NCBI GenBank assembly: GCA_964617645.1
Contig: CAZTYE010000013.1
Location: 35,941 to 99,940, forward strand
Length of the DNA stretch: 64,000 nt
Source: JADJGC01 sp964617645
GTDB taxonomy: Bacteria > Zixibacteria > MSB-5A5 > CAIYYT01
Direction of reading: 5' to 3'
A program made the position numbers and the translations under genes. Below are positions 35,321-45,900 of the stretch, piece after piece. The notes beneath the pieces are model-generated. The model ran no database searches, had not been told where the DNA came from, and saw only the letters and a program-made list of their open reading frames with translations. Each line of letters begins with the position of its first letter. The stretch's first letter is position 1.

Positions 35321-36361
35321 CTACCTCGCTTCCCTACGATATAGAAGCAGAAACCAGCCCGCCACTATGAGCATGAATGCCACCAATATAGAGAATACGA
35401 CGCGGCGGTCAAATAAAAACAAAGTAAACGCAAACACTTGCAGCACAAGGGCTACGCTCCAAAAAATCAGCACCGTGCGCGTCTTGCCGATTCCCCAACG
35501 CACGAGCAAATGGAAGATGTGCCCCAGATCGCCACGCGTCAGGTGCTTGCCGGTGAGTACCCGGCGAAACGGCGTGATAAACAAGTCGATCAGCGGAACC
35601 CCGAGCGTCAGCAGCGGGACGAACATCGCGACCACCGTGTAGCTCTTGATTGGACAGTAGATCGCTGCCATCGCGAAGATGAAGCCGAGGGACTGACTGC
35701 CGGAGTCGCCCAAGAAGACCGACGCCTTGGGAAAGTTGTAACGCAAGAATCCGAGAGTCACGGCAATTGTAATCAGCGCAATGGTGGCGACGACGGCGAT
35801 CTTTAGCGCAATGGCGGTGTAGAGCAAACCCAGCGCCGCAATCACTGCCAGACCGCCGGCGAGGCCATTGAGGCCATCCATGAAGTTCATGGCGTTGACG
35901 ATCATTAAGACCCAGATGATAGTCAAGAGCAGCGATAGCGGCCAGGCAAGAGGAAACGACCCGACGAAGGGCACATAAATGGTGTCAATGTGGAGTTGGC
36001 CAAGCCAGAGGATGACGGCAGCAACGGTCTGGATGAGTAACTTGTAGCGCGCCCAGAGCGGCCGGAAGTCGTCGTAAACACCACCGGCGAAGACGACAAG
36101 GTGCGCCAAGAACATCGGCAGGATTCGGTCGCCCAGCTCAGATCGAAGCTGCGGCATCAGGAGCAGACAAGTTCCGAAGGCAATCCAGAAACCGCCGAAA
36201 ATCGCCCAGCCGCCGACGAACGGAGTTGGTTGCTCGTGCTGCTTGCGGCCCCGCGGGACATCGACCCAGACATAGTGAAACGCCAGAGAACGCAGCATTG
36301 GAATCGAGCACAAGACAACGAGAAACGCGCCGGCGGCGATGAAGGAGATCGTTGCGTTCAC
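35321..36361 (-). CDS. WecA/MraY-family undecaprenyl-phosphate sugar-1-phosphate transferase
   Basis: The 346-residue, about 10-helix protein has the family motifs 'FAGGVYDDF', 'NAMNFMDGLNGLAGG', 'FLGDSGSQSLGF' and the His-containing 'RGDLGHIFHLLVRWG'. Such enzymes start surface-glycan assembly by moving a HexNAc-1-phosphate to the lipid carrier. The HIFH form points to WecA/TagO rather than MraY. The GTG at 36361 overlaps the TGA of the upstream glycosyltransferase, showing translational coupling. Confidence 0.88.
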   Translation of the reverse strand: MNATISFIAAGAFLVVLCSIPMLRSLAFHYVWVDVPRGRKQHEQPTPFVGGWAIFGGFWIAFGTCLLLMPQLRSELGDRILPMFLAHLVVFAGGVYDDFRPLWARYKLLIQTVAAVILWLGQLHIDTIYVPFVGSFPLAWPLSLLLTIIWVLMIVNAMNFMDGLNGLAGGLAVIAALGLLYTAIALKIAVVATIALITIAVTLGFLRYNFPKASVFLGDSGSQSLGFIFAMAAIYCPIKSYTVVAMFVPLLTLGVPLIDLFITPFRRVLTGKHLTRGDLGHIFHLLVRWGIGKTRTVLIFWSVALVLQVFAFTLFLFDRRVVFSILVAFMLIVAGWFLLLYRREAR

Positions 36362-37212
36362 CAAAGTCCACCCTTGCCGCGCAACAAGAGACTGCTCGCC
36401 ACCAAAGCGAAGTTGCCGCAGAGCTGAATTGCGAGCCAGAAGTTCGCGAGATGGCGCTTTGGGTAATGCTTGCGGAAGTACTTCCAAATGGATCGGTGAT
36501 GGTGGAATTTCATCTTGATCAAGTGATGGCGCGTGGAAGCTCCCCACTCATGCACGACCGTCATGTCGCCGAGAAACGTAAGGGCACGACCGGCGTCATG
36601 CAGCCGCTTGCAGAGATCGGTATCCTCGACGTACATAAAGAAGCGCTGATCGAAGCGGTTGAGCCGCTCGAAGTCTTCGGTTCGAATGAGGAAGAACGTC
36701 GCCGCCATCGCTTCGACCGGCTTGCGGTTTTCATCGGCTTCGATCGTGTAATCTGCGTTGCCGCGGATGAATGCGCCGCGCGAACTGCGGAGATTCGAGT
36801 AGGTCGGAAACAGGCGGATCGATGAATGCGTGCTGCCGTCGGGAAACACCGTGCGCGGCGAGCACGCGGCCACTTCAGAGTGTTCTTGCAAGTACTTGAT
36901 CATTCGAGGAATCACATTACTCGTGAGGTGGACATCGGAGTTGGCCAGCAGGAGCAGCGGTTGTTTGCAGGTCGCCGCGGCGCGATTGACGGCGGCGCCG
37001 AAACCCAGGTTGATCGGCGACTCGACAACGCGGATGAACGTGCTTCCGGTAGCGACGAATTTCCCGTCCGAACGGCAGCCGTTGTTGACCACGACGACTT
37101 CATAGTCGACGGAAGTCGTGTGCTCCTTGATCGACGCGATCAATCGTTCGACAAGACGGGGCGTGTTGTAGTTGACGACAATAATCGCCAGCGTCGGTAG
37201 CGCATCACTCAT
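36358..37212 (-). CDS. GT2 family glycosyltransferase (rhamnosyltransferase-like)
   Basis: The 284-residue GT-A enzyme starts 'LPTLAIIVVNYNTPRLVERLIASIKEHT' and has 'NNGCRSDG', 'INLGFGAAVNRAA', the 'LLLANSDVHL' metal-site region and 'FFMYVEDTDLCKRLHDAG'. This set is typical of WbbL-type rhamnosyltransferases of GT2. It overlaps both neighbours by 4 bases (dolichol-P-mannose-synthase-like upstream, WecA-like downstream), so it takes part in the same glycan pathway. The sugar specificity is not readable. Confidence 0.88.
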   Translation of the reverse strand: MSDALPTLAIIVVNYNTPRLVERLIASIKEHTTSVDYEVVVVNNGCRSDGKFVATGSTFIRVVESPINLGFGAAVNRAAATCKQPLLLLANSDVHLTSNVIPRMIKYLQEHSEVAACSPRTVFPDGSTHSSIRLFPTYSNLRSSRGAFIRGNADYTIEADENRKPVEAMAATFFLIRTEDFERLNRFDQRFFMYVEDTDLCKRLHDAGRALTFLGDMTVVHEWGASTRHHLIKMKFHHHRSIWKYFRKHYPKRHLANFWLAIQLCGNFALVASSLLLRGKGGLW

Positions 37213-37952
37213 CGACCGAAACCGAAGAGGCGTTTCAGCCGGAACGGGATGGCTTTGACGCCGAGATAGAGTACCATCCAGACGGCTTCATAGATGATTT
37301 TCTTGGAGAATTTTGAATGTCCGGCCTCGCGCTCGACAAAGATTATTGGAAACTCGCGGATCTTGAATCCCTTCATCCATGCGCGATGGCTGACCTCGAT
37401 CTGGAACGAATAGCCGTTGGAGCGGACAGAATCAAGATCGAGCGCCTCGAGGACATGGCGGCGGAAGCACTTGAATCCGCCGGTGGCGTCGCGCACCGGC
37501 AAGCCGGTAACGACCAGCGAATAGAGATTGGCGAAGTACGAGATCGCCCAGCGCGTCTTGGGCCAATTCTCGACGCCACCGCCCGGTATGTAGCGCGAGC
37601 CCAGCGAAAGATCGCACCCTTGAATGTTCTTCAGATGATCGGCGAGATACTTGGGTTGATGCGAAAAGTCGGCGTCCATTTCAAAAATGTAGTCATACTC
37701 GTTCTTTGTGCCGTAATGGAAGCCCGCTATGTAAGCGCGGCCCAGACCTTCTTTTTTCTCGCGGTGCAATACCTTTACGCGGGGATTCGCCGCCGCGAGA
37801 CGATCGGCGATTTGGCCGGTGCCGTCGGGCGAATTATCGTCGATGATCAGGACTTCGAGGCGCGGATCAACCGCGACGATTTGCGCCGTGATCTTCTCGA
37901 CATTATCCTTTTCGTTGTAGGTCGGCAGCAAGACCAGCGCGCGTTCGCTCAA
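37209..37952 (-). CDS. polyprenol-phosphate mannose synthase-like GT2 enzyme
   Basis: The 247-residue product has 'VLLPTYNEKDNVEKI', 'LEVLIIDDNSPDGTGQIAD', 'GLGRAYIAGF', 'FEMDADFSHQPKYL' (DxD metal site) and 'LSLGSRYIPGGGVENWP', the hallmarks of DPM1-type enzymes that make polyprenyl-phosphate-mannose or -glucose. It overlaps the YfhO gene by 4 bases, which fits, since YfhO-like GT-C proteins use polyprenyl-phosphate sugars. Confidence 0.9.
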   Translation of the reverse strand: MSERALVLLPTYNEKDNVEKITAQIVAVDPRLEVLIIDDNSPDGTGQIADRLAAANPRVKVLHREKKEGLGRAYIAGFHYGTKNEYDYIFEMDADFSHQPKYLADHLKNIQGCDLSLGSRYIPGGGVENWPKTRWAISYFANLYSLVVTGLPVRDATGGFKCFRRHVLEALDLDSVRSNGYSFQIEVSHRAWMKGFKIREFPIIFVEREAGHSKFSKKIIYEAVWMVLYLGVKAIPFRLKRLFGFGR

Positions 37953-40420
37953 ACCTCAGATCCTTTGGATTTCCGTTCCACCACCACACATGCCGCCAGC
38001 GCCAGCAACGAGCCAATAAAGGTAAACACCGTCACCGATCGGCCGGTTTCGAATCTCGGCCAATCATAGTAGATCTCGACTTCGCTGACACCGGCATCGA
38101 GCGACACCGCTCTGAAGGTGTGATTCGCCAAGTGCAGTTTCCTGTCTCCACCATTGACTTTTACTTTCCAGGCCGGGAAATAGTTCTCGGAGATAAAGAG
38201 GATCCCCGGAGCGGCGAGTGAAGCCTTGTAGACTTGTTTTTCCATGCCGCGTTCGACAATTTCGATCGTCTCGTTCGCGTCGGCTGGCGGCGCTGTCGGA
38301 CGATATTCGGGCTCATCGTAGAGAATCACCCGGGATCGGAACGGAAACGCTGCGTTGAGCAACGTATCAAGATCGCTTTGATCTCTGGCGCCGATCGTAT
38401 AATCGTGATAAACAACGGCGCGCGGCAGCACTTCCGGAAGCTCATATACTGCAACCTCATTGTCGTAGAATTTCCTGATTCCATTGGCTTCCGGGAATGC
38501 CGTGCCGCGGTCGAGCACAATATAGCGGGTGTTGGTCAATTGCAGCGTTCGCAAATTCAGGCCCTGCTCAGAGAAGAGATTCTTATAAGCAAGCCCGCCC
38601 ACGAATTCGTCAAACGACTTCAGTTGAGCGCCGTGGTAGCCAACGATTTGCTCAACGCCGCTCATCGCGAAATAGTTCTTGGAGGAGAAAGATCGCCGTG
38701 TGAGATCCATGATTCGGAACGGCGCCTCTTCGAGTTTAAAACGTGCCACAACCGGCAGACCCGGAAAATACTGGCTGAAATTGGCGATTTCGATGAAGCG
38801 GAAATCGACCCGCCAGAGATCGACGAGCGATGCAAAGGTGAAAATCACGAGCGCGATCCGCCCAAAGCTTCCTTGCGTAAAGCCGCGAATCAGCCAGACG
38901 ACCAGCCAGAAAAGCCCGGCGATGAGCCATAAACTGATCTTGATTGTCGGGAGCGTGCCGACCATCGTTTGCGCGTTGTCGGGGGAGATTCCGGAGTAGA
39001 AAATCGAGGTGTAGACCCGCATCATCGACTCGCCGGAAATGGTAAACAACAGCGCTTTGGCGGTAATTACGCCCGCAATGATCATTAGCCACTTATTGAG
39101 AGACGCCGTGGTCGCTCCCTTTTTCTCACTGCGCAACCGCGCCAGCGCGTCGATGCCGTAAGCCGCGAGCATGCAGAACGCAAACGAAAACAAAAACATG
39201 ATCATCGACGGTGCGCGCATCTTCTTGACGTTGGGCACAAGCTCGTAGAAGATGCGGAACAGCGGCGTCGTGTCGCCTAAAGCATATATCAGCGCCAAGA
39301 TACCAAGCCCGAGCAAGAACCAGGTTTCGCGATTGCGCCAGAGGATGACGGCCAAAATCCCGAAGAAGAACGGAAAGAACCCGGCGTACTCGGTATTGTC
39401 CTTGAAAGCATTTCGGCCCCAGTAGCCGCCTTCATCCTTGCGGTCGTCGACGCCGTGGAACAGCGGAATGAACTGGCCGATGGCTTCCTCCCAGTGCATC
39501 GACCACGAGGTCGCCCACTCGTATCCGCCGCGACCTTCGGAGCCCTCGCCGGCGCGCGGTGAAAACTCGACGATGTACTTGTAACTCGGCCACATCTGGA
39601 TTGCCGAGCCAAACAGCCCGATCACCACCGCTAAGACGAACATCGCCGTTGACAAAGTGATCTTGATGACGCCAATCTTGTCCTTGAACATGAACACAAC
39701 GCGATACAGGAAGAACAGTCCCAACGCCCAGAGGCTGAAGTAAGCCATTTGCGGATGCGGCGTCAGAATGATGAACGCGATGGTCAGACCAAGGCCGAGA
39801 AACCACTTGAGTTGGCGTGTCCCCATACCGCGATTGAGGAAGTGAAAGGCCAGAGGGAATAGCGCCGTGACAAACATTTTACCGTCGTGCCCCGGGGCAA
39901 CCAACGAGATTAGATAACCGGAGAACATGTACGAGACGCCGGCGAACGCCGATGCCAGACGCGACAGACCGAATCCACGAGCGCAGGTGTAAGCGAAGAG
40001 TCCCGCAAGATAGACATGGAGCACCAAACCCCAGCCCATCGGCTTGTAGATCTCCTGCACCGGCCAGAGTTCTTTGAGAATGAAAGTCGGCAAATAAAAG
40101 ATATCGCCGTGAAAAGCGTCAACCGGCGGCAAACCGCCGAACAGGAACGGATTCCAGACCGGCGGATTCAGCGGCAGCCAGGCGCCGATCTGCTGAAAGT
40201 GATCGGTAACATAGGTGCGCCAGAACACGCCCGCCTGAATCGTATCGGAACCGTAGAGCATCTGCCCGGCCCCGGAAAACACGAACTTGTGAAACAGAAT
40301 CAAGGTGAAGAGCAGCGTCGCGCCGGCATAGAACCAGAAAAAGTTCTTGTTGTCTTCAAGCTGCCGAAGAAAGTCCGGCCGCGCTTCCGACCGTTCTGAT
40401 TGCGTTTTTCGTTTTACCAT
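37949..40420 (-). CDS. YfhO-family polytopic GT-C-like membrane protein
   Basis: The 823-residue product has about 13 membrane helices and the YfhO pattern 'GADTIQ'-like start region ('LYGSDTIQAGVFWRTYVTDHF'), 'PFLFGGLPPVDAFHGDIFYLP' and a C-terminal periplasmic beta domain ('ISENYFPAWKVKVNGGDRKLHLANHTFRAV'). YfhO proteins glycosylate lipoteichoic acid or glycans in the envelope in characterised Gram-positives. Here it belongs to a glycan operon with a polyprenyl-phosphate-sugar synthase. Confidence 0.85.
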   Translation of the reverse strand: MVKRKTQSERSEARPDFLRQLEDNKNFFWFYAGATLLFTLILFHKFVFSGAGQMLYGSDTIQAGVFWRTYVTDHFQQIGAWLPLNPPVWNPFLFGGLPPVDAFHGDIFYLPTFILKELWPVQEIYKPMGWGLVLHVYLAGLFAYTCARGFGLSRLASAFAGVSYMFSGYLISLVAPGHDGKMFVTALFPLAFHFLNRGMGTRQLKWFLGLGLTIAFIILTPHPQMAYFSLWALGLFFLYRVVFMFKDKIGVIKITLSTAMFVLAVVIGLFGSAIQMWPSYKYIVEFSPRAGEGSEGRGGYEWATSWSMHWEEAIGQFIPLFHGVDDRKDEGGYWGRNAFKDNTEYAGFFPFFFGILAVILWRNRETWFLLGLGILALIYALGDTTPLFRIFYELVPNVKKMRAPSMIMFLFSFAFCMLAAYGIDALARLRSEKKGATTASLNKWLMIIAGVITAKALLFTISGESMMRVYTSIFYSGISPDNAQTMVGTLPTIKISLWLIAGLFWLVVWLIRGFTQGSFGRIALVIFTFASLVDLWRVDFRFIEIANFSQYFPGLPVVARFKLEEAPFRIMDLTRRSFSSKNYFAMSGVEQIVGYHGAQLKSFDEFVGGLAYKNLFSEQGLNLRTLQLTNTRYIVLDRGTAFPEANGIRKFYDNEVAVYELPEVLPRAVVYHDYTIGARDQSDLDTLLNAAFPFRSRVILYDEPEYRPTAPPADANETIEIVERGMEKQVYKASLAAPGILFISENYFPAWKVKVNGGDRKLHLANHTFRAVSLDAGVSEVEIYYDWPRFETGRSVTVFTFIGSLLALAACVVVERKSKGSEV

Positions 40421-40604
40421 TTCCGCTCACGATTTCGTCGGCGTAGCCGTATCACACACCCTACAATATTTGCGGCGCCCAGGCGCAATGGTGCAGGGCT
40501 AAGTACCCATACAGCGTGGGACTTTGCGGCCAACTGTTCCTTTGCTCGCTGTTCCACCCGCTGAAGTGGGTTGGATTCAGTGCCGAGCGACCAGCCGTTG
40601 CTCA

Positions 40605-41519
40605 CTATTTCACCCGCCACGCCAGTAGTGTACAGATCACTTCTCCAACCATTGACCACAAACGCGCGCCGATAACAGCAATACCAGCGCGGTCAGCACC
40701 GATGATCGGCGCGAGCAGTATGATCAATGCCGCCTCGCGGGCGCCGATACCGGCGGGAAGCACGATCGCCCAGTATCCGACCAGATACGCTAATGTCCAT
40801 GCGCCAATGATCTCGATCAATCCAAAATCGTATCCGGGCAGGATCGATTTGAGGAAGAGATAGAAACTGACGCCGTACAAATTCCAGGTGACAAAGTAAA
40901 AGAACAGCACCTGCAAACCCAGCTTTTTCTCGAGGCGAAACTCCACCGGTGTCTGGCGCAACAAACGCACCGCAAAATTGATACAGGCACGAAACCAAGC
41001 CGGTTTTAGAAAAACGACGATAAACGCCAACATGGTACCAACGGCGATCCAAGCGAACGCGATGTAGTTGTGATACTTCGCTGCCGTCTCCAACATGAAC
41101 AGGTAAACTACAACAATCAAGAGGCCCGGCGGCGTCGCGAACAATTGGCTTAAGAGAAACGAAACGGTAGCCTCTTCCTTTGAGATGCCCTGTTTTCCGG
41201 CCAGATAGATCATGCCGAAGAGCTGCCAGATGCGTCCCGGCAGATAGCGACCCAGTTGAGCCAGATAGGCAATTTTGAAGGCTTTGTTGTAAGAGATCGT
41301 TTTGCCGAAAAATCCGACCAACGTCGACCAGATAGCGGATTGGGCATAGAGCACGACCTGCATAAGCAGCAGCGATGCCGCGAGCAGCCAGTAGTTGATC
41401 GTCCAATCCGCGAGGCGGAACTTGCTCACCGAATCGGCGAAGATCGGCGCCATGTACCACGCCAGAGCAGCAATGAAGAGGAACTGCAGAGTGTGGCGAA
41501 CAAGTCTTGACTTGAGCAT
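40605..41519 (-). CDS. YbhN/MprF-type (UPF0104) flippase-like membrane protein
   Basis: The 304-residue protein has about eight helices and LPG-synthase-TM features: 'LLLMQVVLYAQSAIWSTLVGFFG', 'YLAQLGRYLPGRIWQLFGM', 'YLVGYWAIVLPAGIGAREAALIILLAP'. These domains move lipid-linked molecules across the membrane. It heads the envelope operon, 184 bases upstream of the YfhO gene; that gap contains no recognisable gene. Confidence 0.82.
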   Translation of the reverse strand: MLKSRLVRHTLQFLFIAALAWYMAPIFADSVSKFRLADWTINYWLLAASLLLMQVVLYAQSAIWSTLVGFFGKTISYNKAFKIAYLAQLGRYLPGRIWQLFGMIYLAGKQGISKEEATVSFLLSQLFATPPGLLIVVVYLFMLETAAKYHNYIAFAWIAVGTMLAFIVVFLKPAWFRACINFAVRLLRQTPVEFRLEKKLGLQVLFFYFVTWNLYGVSFYLFLKSILPGYDFGLIEIIGAWTLAYLVGYWAIVLPAGIGAREAALIILLAPIIGADRAGIAVIGARLWSMVGEVICTLLAWRVK

Positions 41520-41599
41520 AGTATTGCGCCGGTGGTCAGATACGAAGCGAACCGCAGTAAGTCAAGATTCAAACGAGCAACCGACCGGCGCTCAAGACT

Positions 41600-41628
41600 G
41601 AGCCGTCAGGAAAAGGTCCTGACGGCTC
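41600..41628. repeat. single REP-type palindrome
   Basis: GAGCCGTCAGGA (41600-41611) pairs with TCCTGACGGCTC (41617-41628). The core CCGTCAGGA/TCCTGACGG is the same as in the array at 52740-54160, so this is a dispersed copy of the RAYT-associated repeat and may also end transcription between the converging neighbours. Confidence 0.7.
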
Positions 41629-41690
41629 GGCGAGATTAGATGCGGCCGACCGGCCGACGAAGGGCTCAAGTCAACGGTTCGAAACCGGCG

Positions 41691-42998
41691 TTACTTAGCC
41701 GGATAGGCCTTCTGGCGATACTTTTCGTAGAGCGCCTTATGCCGATTGTTCAAACCGACGACGCGGCCCTCGATCCACGCATGCGTGACGCGGTTAGTGA
41801 TTGGATCAAGGACGTCGCCATCGGAAACGATGAGCGTAGCCTTCTTGCCGACTTCAAGAGAACCAACAGCTTGGTCAACACCGAGGATCTCGGCGCTGGT
41901 CAATGTCAGCGCACGCAATGCCGTTGCCGGATCAAGCCCGAAAGCCACAGCTTGTGCGGCTTGAAACGGCAGAGATCGCGATGCCCATCCGGAATAGCTG
42001 TATGAGAAGCAAAACTTGACCCCGGCATCGGCAAGCAATTTGGGCATCTTGTAGCCGATATCGTAGTCATCGTCCTCTCGCGGCGGTGTGCGGTGCGTTC
42101 GACCGAGAATCACCGGCACATTATTGGTTTTTAACAGCGCCGCCGCGCGATAGGCCTCATTGCCGCCGACAACTACCAACCGAACGTCAAACTCTTTGGC
42201 GAAGTGTACTGCTTCTTCGATCTGACGGACGTCATCGGCATTGACGAATACCGGCATTGTCTTGTCAAACACACCGGTCATCGCGTCCCAGCGCAAATCG
42301 GTCGCCGTCAGTGTGCCGGCTTTCTTGGCGTCATAGTATGCCCGCGCTGTGCGGAACGCAGCGCGCAGATTCTCCCGCTGTTCGGCCATCTGCTTTTTCT
42401 GCTCTTCCGGGGTCTGTTCCATCCACCACGCCGTGCTGATCGCCGCCTGCGGCCAATTGATGTGCAACCCGACTTCCAGCTTCTCGGCGGCATCTTCCTT
42501 GGTCCAACCATCGAGATTCATCAGCGAAGAGCGACCGCTAATCACGCCGCCGCGCGGCGCCACCAAGGCGAGCAAGACGCCGTTCGAACGAACCGTCGGC
42601 CCCAGCTCGGAATCGGTGTTGTAGGCGATATGCGCGATCACTTCGGGCGTAACATCTCCAACCTCGTTCATGTCATTAGTCGCCCGCACCGCGCCGATCT
42701 CGGTAAGACCGAGCGTTGAAGCGGCGTCGATGAGGCCCGGATAAACGCGTTTTCCGGCGGCGTTGATCACCTCGGCGTTTGGCGGCGCCGTCAAGTTCTT
42801 GCCGATTTGAACAATACGGCCGTTCTCGAAGAGCAGATCGGTTTGGGTTTGCACGCCACCGGCGACGGTGTAAAGGTCACCACCTCTGAGCAATATCGGG
42901 TGATCTTGCTTCTTGCCGGGCACGAAGGGATTGGCAAGCAATACCGTCGACAAAAGAATGATAAACCCCGCAAGCGAGTAGGAAGTTATTCTCTTCAT
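41691..42998 (-). CDS. exported amidohydrolase-like protein lacking the HxH site
   Basis: The 435-residue product has a signal peptide (MKRITSYSLAGFIILLSTVLLANP) and an amidohydrolase-type fold: beta-sandwich 'GGDLYTVAGGVQTQTDLLFENGRIVQIG', 'AAGKRVYPGLIDAASTLGL' and the C-terminal 'DQAVGSLEVGKKATLIVSDGD'. Active members have PGLID.H.H; here the His pair is replaced by DAASTLG, so zinc binding and hydrolysis are doubtful. Its ATG overlaps the TGA of the larger upstream gene (ATGA), with GGGAGG before it. It is probably a partner subunit of that protein. Confidence 0.82.
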   Translation of the reverse strand: MKRITSYSLAGFIILLSTVLLANPFVPGKKQDHPILLRGGDLYTVAGGVQTQTDLLFENGRIVQIGKNLTAPPNAEVINAAGKRVYPGLIDAASTLGLTEIGAVRATNDMNEVGDVTPEVIAHIAYNTDSELGPTVRSNGVLLALVAPRGGVISGRSSLMNLDGWTKEDAAEKLEVGLHINWPQAAISTAWWMEQTPEEQKKQMAEQRENLRAAFRTARAYYDAKKAGTLTATDLRWDAMTGVFDKTMPVFVNADDVRQIEEAVHFAKEFDVRLVVVGGNEAYRAAALLKTNNVPVILGRTHRTPPREDDDYDIGYKMPKLLADAGVKFCFSYSYSGWASRSLPFQAAQAVAFGLDPATALRALTLTSAEILGVDQAVGSLEVGKKATLIVSDGDVLDPITNRVTHAWIEGRVVGLNNRHKALYEKYRQKAYPAK

Positions 42999-45900
42999 TG
43001 CATGGCCTCCCAAATGTCGAACGTGTCTTCGCAGTGCCAGTCTCTTTCGGGTTGCTTGTAGCCGCTATTGTCATCCGATCGCTCGCCTCCGCCATGCTTG
43101 AGCACCTTCTGGATCAGCGCGTTTTTCTCGGCGGCGATTTCGGCTCGAAGTTTCAAATCCTTCTCCAGGCTGAAATAATTTCGCCCATCGACCCAAGTCT
43201 GCTCGACTTTGCTGTAGGTTGACAAGGGCGGTCCGCTCCAGATTACGAAATCGGCTTCTTTGCCGACCTTGATCGAGCCGACACGGTCATCGACTTTCAA
43301 TTGTATCGCCGGATTGATCGTCACCATCTTGAGCGCTTCTTCCGGCTTGGTGTTGCCGTAGAGGACTGTCTTGCCTGCTTCCTGATTGAGGCGACGCGCC
43401 ATCTCGGCATCATCGGAGTTGATTCCCGTCACCACGCCTTTCTCCGCCATCAGCGATGCGTTGTAAGCGATCGCTTCGTAGACCTCGAACTTGTACGCCC
43501 ACCAGTCGGCGAAGGAATTGCCGCAAGCGCCGTGTTCGCGCATTTCATCGGCGACTTTGTAGCCGTCGAGAACGTGCGTGAAGGTGCCAATCCTAAATCC
43601 GAATTGTTCGGCCAGACGCATGAGCATGAGGATTTCGTGATAGACATAAGAGTGGCAATGGATGAAGCGCTTCGAGTTCAGGATTTCCAGTGCCGTCTCG
43701 AGGCGAATGTCGTAGCGCGGTGGAACCGTCCTTTGTTTGTCGGCGCTGGACAGCGTGCCGTACTTGCGCCACGCGGCCTCGTATTCGCGTGCCGTCGTGA
43801 ATTCGTCTTTGATTATTGTCTCGACGCCCAGTCGCGTCTGCGGGTAACGAACCGTCATGCGATCGCCCCAATTGGACTGTTTGACATTCTCGCCGAGCGC
43901 GAATTTGATCGTCGGCGGCGCGTCGTACTTGAGATCGTCCGCACCGACGCCCCAGCGATGTTTGATTACCTGCGCTTGGCCGCCGATGGGGTTTGCCGAA
44001 CCGTGAAGAAGCTGGGACATCGTTACACCGCCCGCCAGCGTGCGGTAAATGCTGATATCTTCCGGGTTGAGAACGTCGCCGATACGCACTTCAGCCGATA
44101 CCGCGTGCGTGCCCTCGTTGACGCCGCGCGAAATGGCGATGTGCGAGTGCTCGTCGATGATTCCTGCCGTCACATGCTTTCCGGCGGCATCGATGACGCG
44201 CGCTCCCGCCGGCGCCGCAAGGCCTCTGCCGATCTGCGCAAACTTGCCGTTCGTAACCAGTAGATCAGTGTTCTCCAGAATTCCTTCGCTCTCCGATGTC
44301 CAAATCGTGGCGTTCTTGATTAATACATTTTCGACGGCGGGAAGCGAACTCGGGCCATAGGCGCGATTGGGGAAGGTCAATTTGGCAATCAGGGTAGTGT
44401 CGTCGTCATCTTCTCGGTCGCCGTCCTGTTCCGACGGCTTTGCGCCGCCACGGCCCTTCTTCTTGAGCGTATCGGCTTTTTCGTCGTACATCGCGACGAA
44501 GGCGGCCTTCCAGTCAATGAGGTTTCCGGAAGGCAAAGCCACATCGCCGATAAAGTCATTGCCGCTACGCCGACCCGAAAATCGATAGACGCCGGATTCG
44601 AGAGTATCGAGCTTGAGAGTAAACTGCAGCAGGTTCCCGTCGGTGTTGAGGTCGTCGAGTTTGGTCTCTTTGTCGCCCAACTTGATGTTCGCCGACGGCC
44701 GTGTGACTTTGCCGGTTACACTGAGGTCGAAGCTCTTGTTGTCCCAACTGAGCTTGTAGTCGCCTCGAATGTCATGACGCGGGTAATCCTGCAGCTTGTT
44801 ATCCTTGCCGGCGACGTAAACGTTGAAAATCATCGCGTCCTCGGCAAGCGGATCCTTGTCGCAGACGATGAAGTTGGCGAACTTCCCTTTCTCCAGCGTC
44901 CCGACATACTTATCGACACCGCACAAACGAGCCGGCACGGTCGTCAGCGCCGCCAATGCCGTCGTCTTGGGTAGACCGCGCTTGATCGCCGCGCGCACTT
45001 TCTTGAGCATTGCGCTCCGGTCCCTGAGTTTTGCCGACGTGAACGCAAATTCAATCTGATTCTCGGCGACGATTTTCGGATTCAGCGGCGCCCATTCCCA
45101 ATGACGCAGATCCGCGAGCGAAACATCAAGGGCGTCGTTCGGCGTCTTGACATAGGGAGGCTTCGGGAAATTCACGGGGAGGATCAACGAAGCGCCGGTG
45201 GCCTTTACGTCTTTGATGATCCCGTATTCATATCCACTGCCGAGATAAACGTGTTTCAGCACGAATTCTCTGGCGATCTTGTCGGCGCGCAGCAACGACA
45301 AGTCATCATCGGGATCGAAAACGATGCTGGAGCCTTTGGCCGCCGCAATCGCCGCCACCGAGCGATTGAATTCCGGCATCGTCTGACTCGGATTCTTGGC
45401 AAATGCCGCCTGCGCCTTGGTATACCATTCGGCATCGTACCATGCCTGGCGGATCAACGCGATCGAGCCCATCTGCGAACTTGGATAGTCTTGCTTCGAG
45501 GTGCCTTTATCAAACGACATAAATTGCGCCGCGGTTGGATTCAAGATCAGGTCGTTGGCCGCACCGTCTCCGAGCAGCGCGACGAACCCGCGGCCGCGAA
45601 AGATGCCGTCGAGTCTGCACGATTGCGCGACGGCGAAGCCGGCTTTCATTAGTTCTTTGGATTCTGCGGCATCGGGCTTGAAGGACTCGACCCAGTTGTG
45701 TTCGGCGCGAATCGCGTCGTTCCAGGCATCGGCGCCCTGCCGCTCGGCATAGTAATTCGGTCCGTCGCCACCCCATTGGCGACGCGCGCGTTGGGGCTTC
45801 TCGACTCCGTAATTGGAATATGGCTCGATGAATGCCGGATAGATGATGCGCCCGGAAAGGTCAATCACTTGAGCATCCCTGGGAACGACAACCGCCGGGC

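Noticed and set aside
43301..44263. 320-codon + strand frame opposite the tandem amidohydrolase
   Set aside because: It is antisense to conserved amidohydrolase motifs (HCHSY, GINSDDAE), so it is not a gene.
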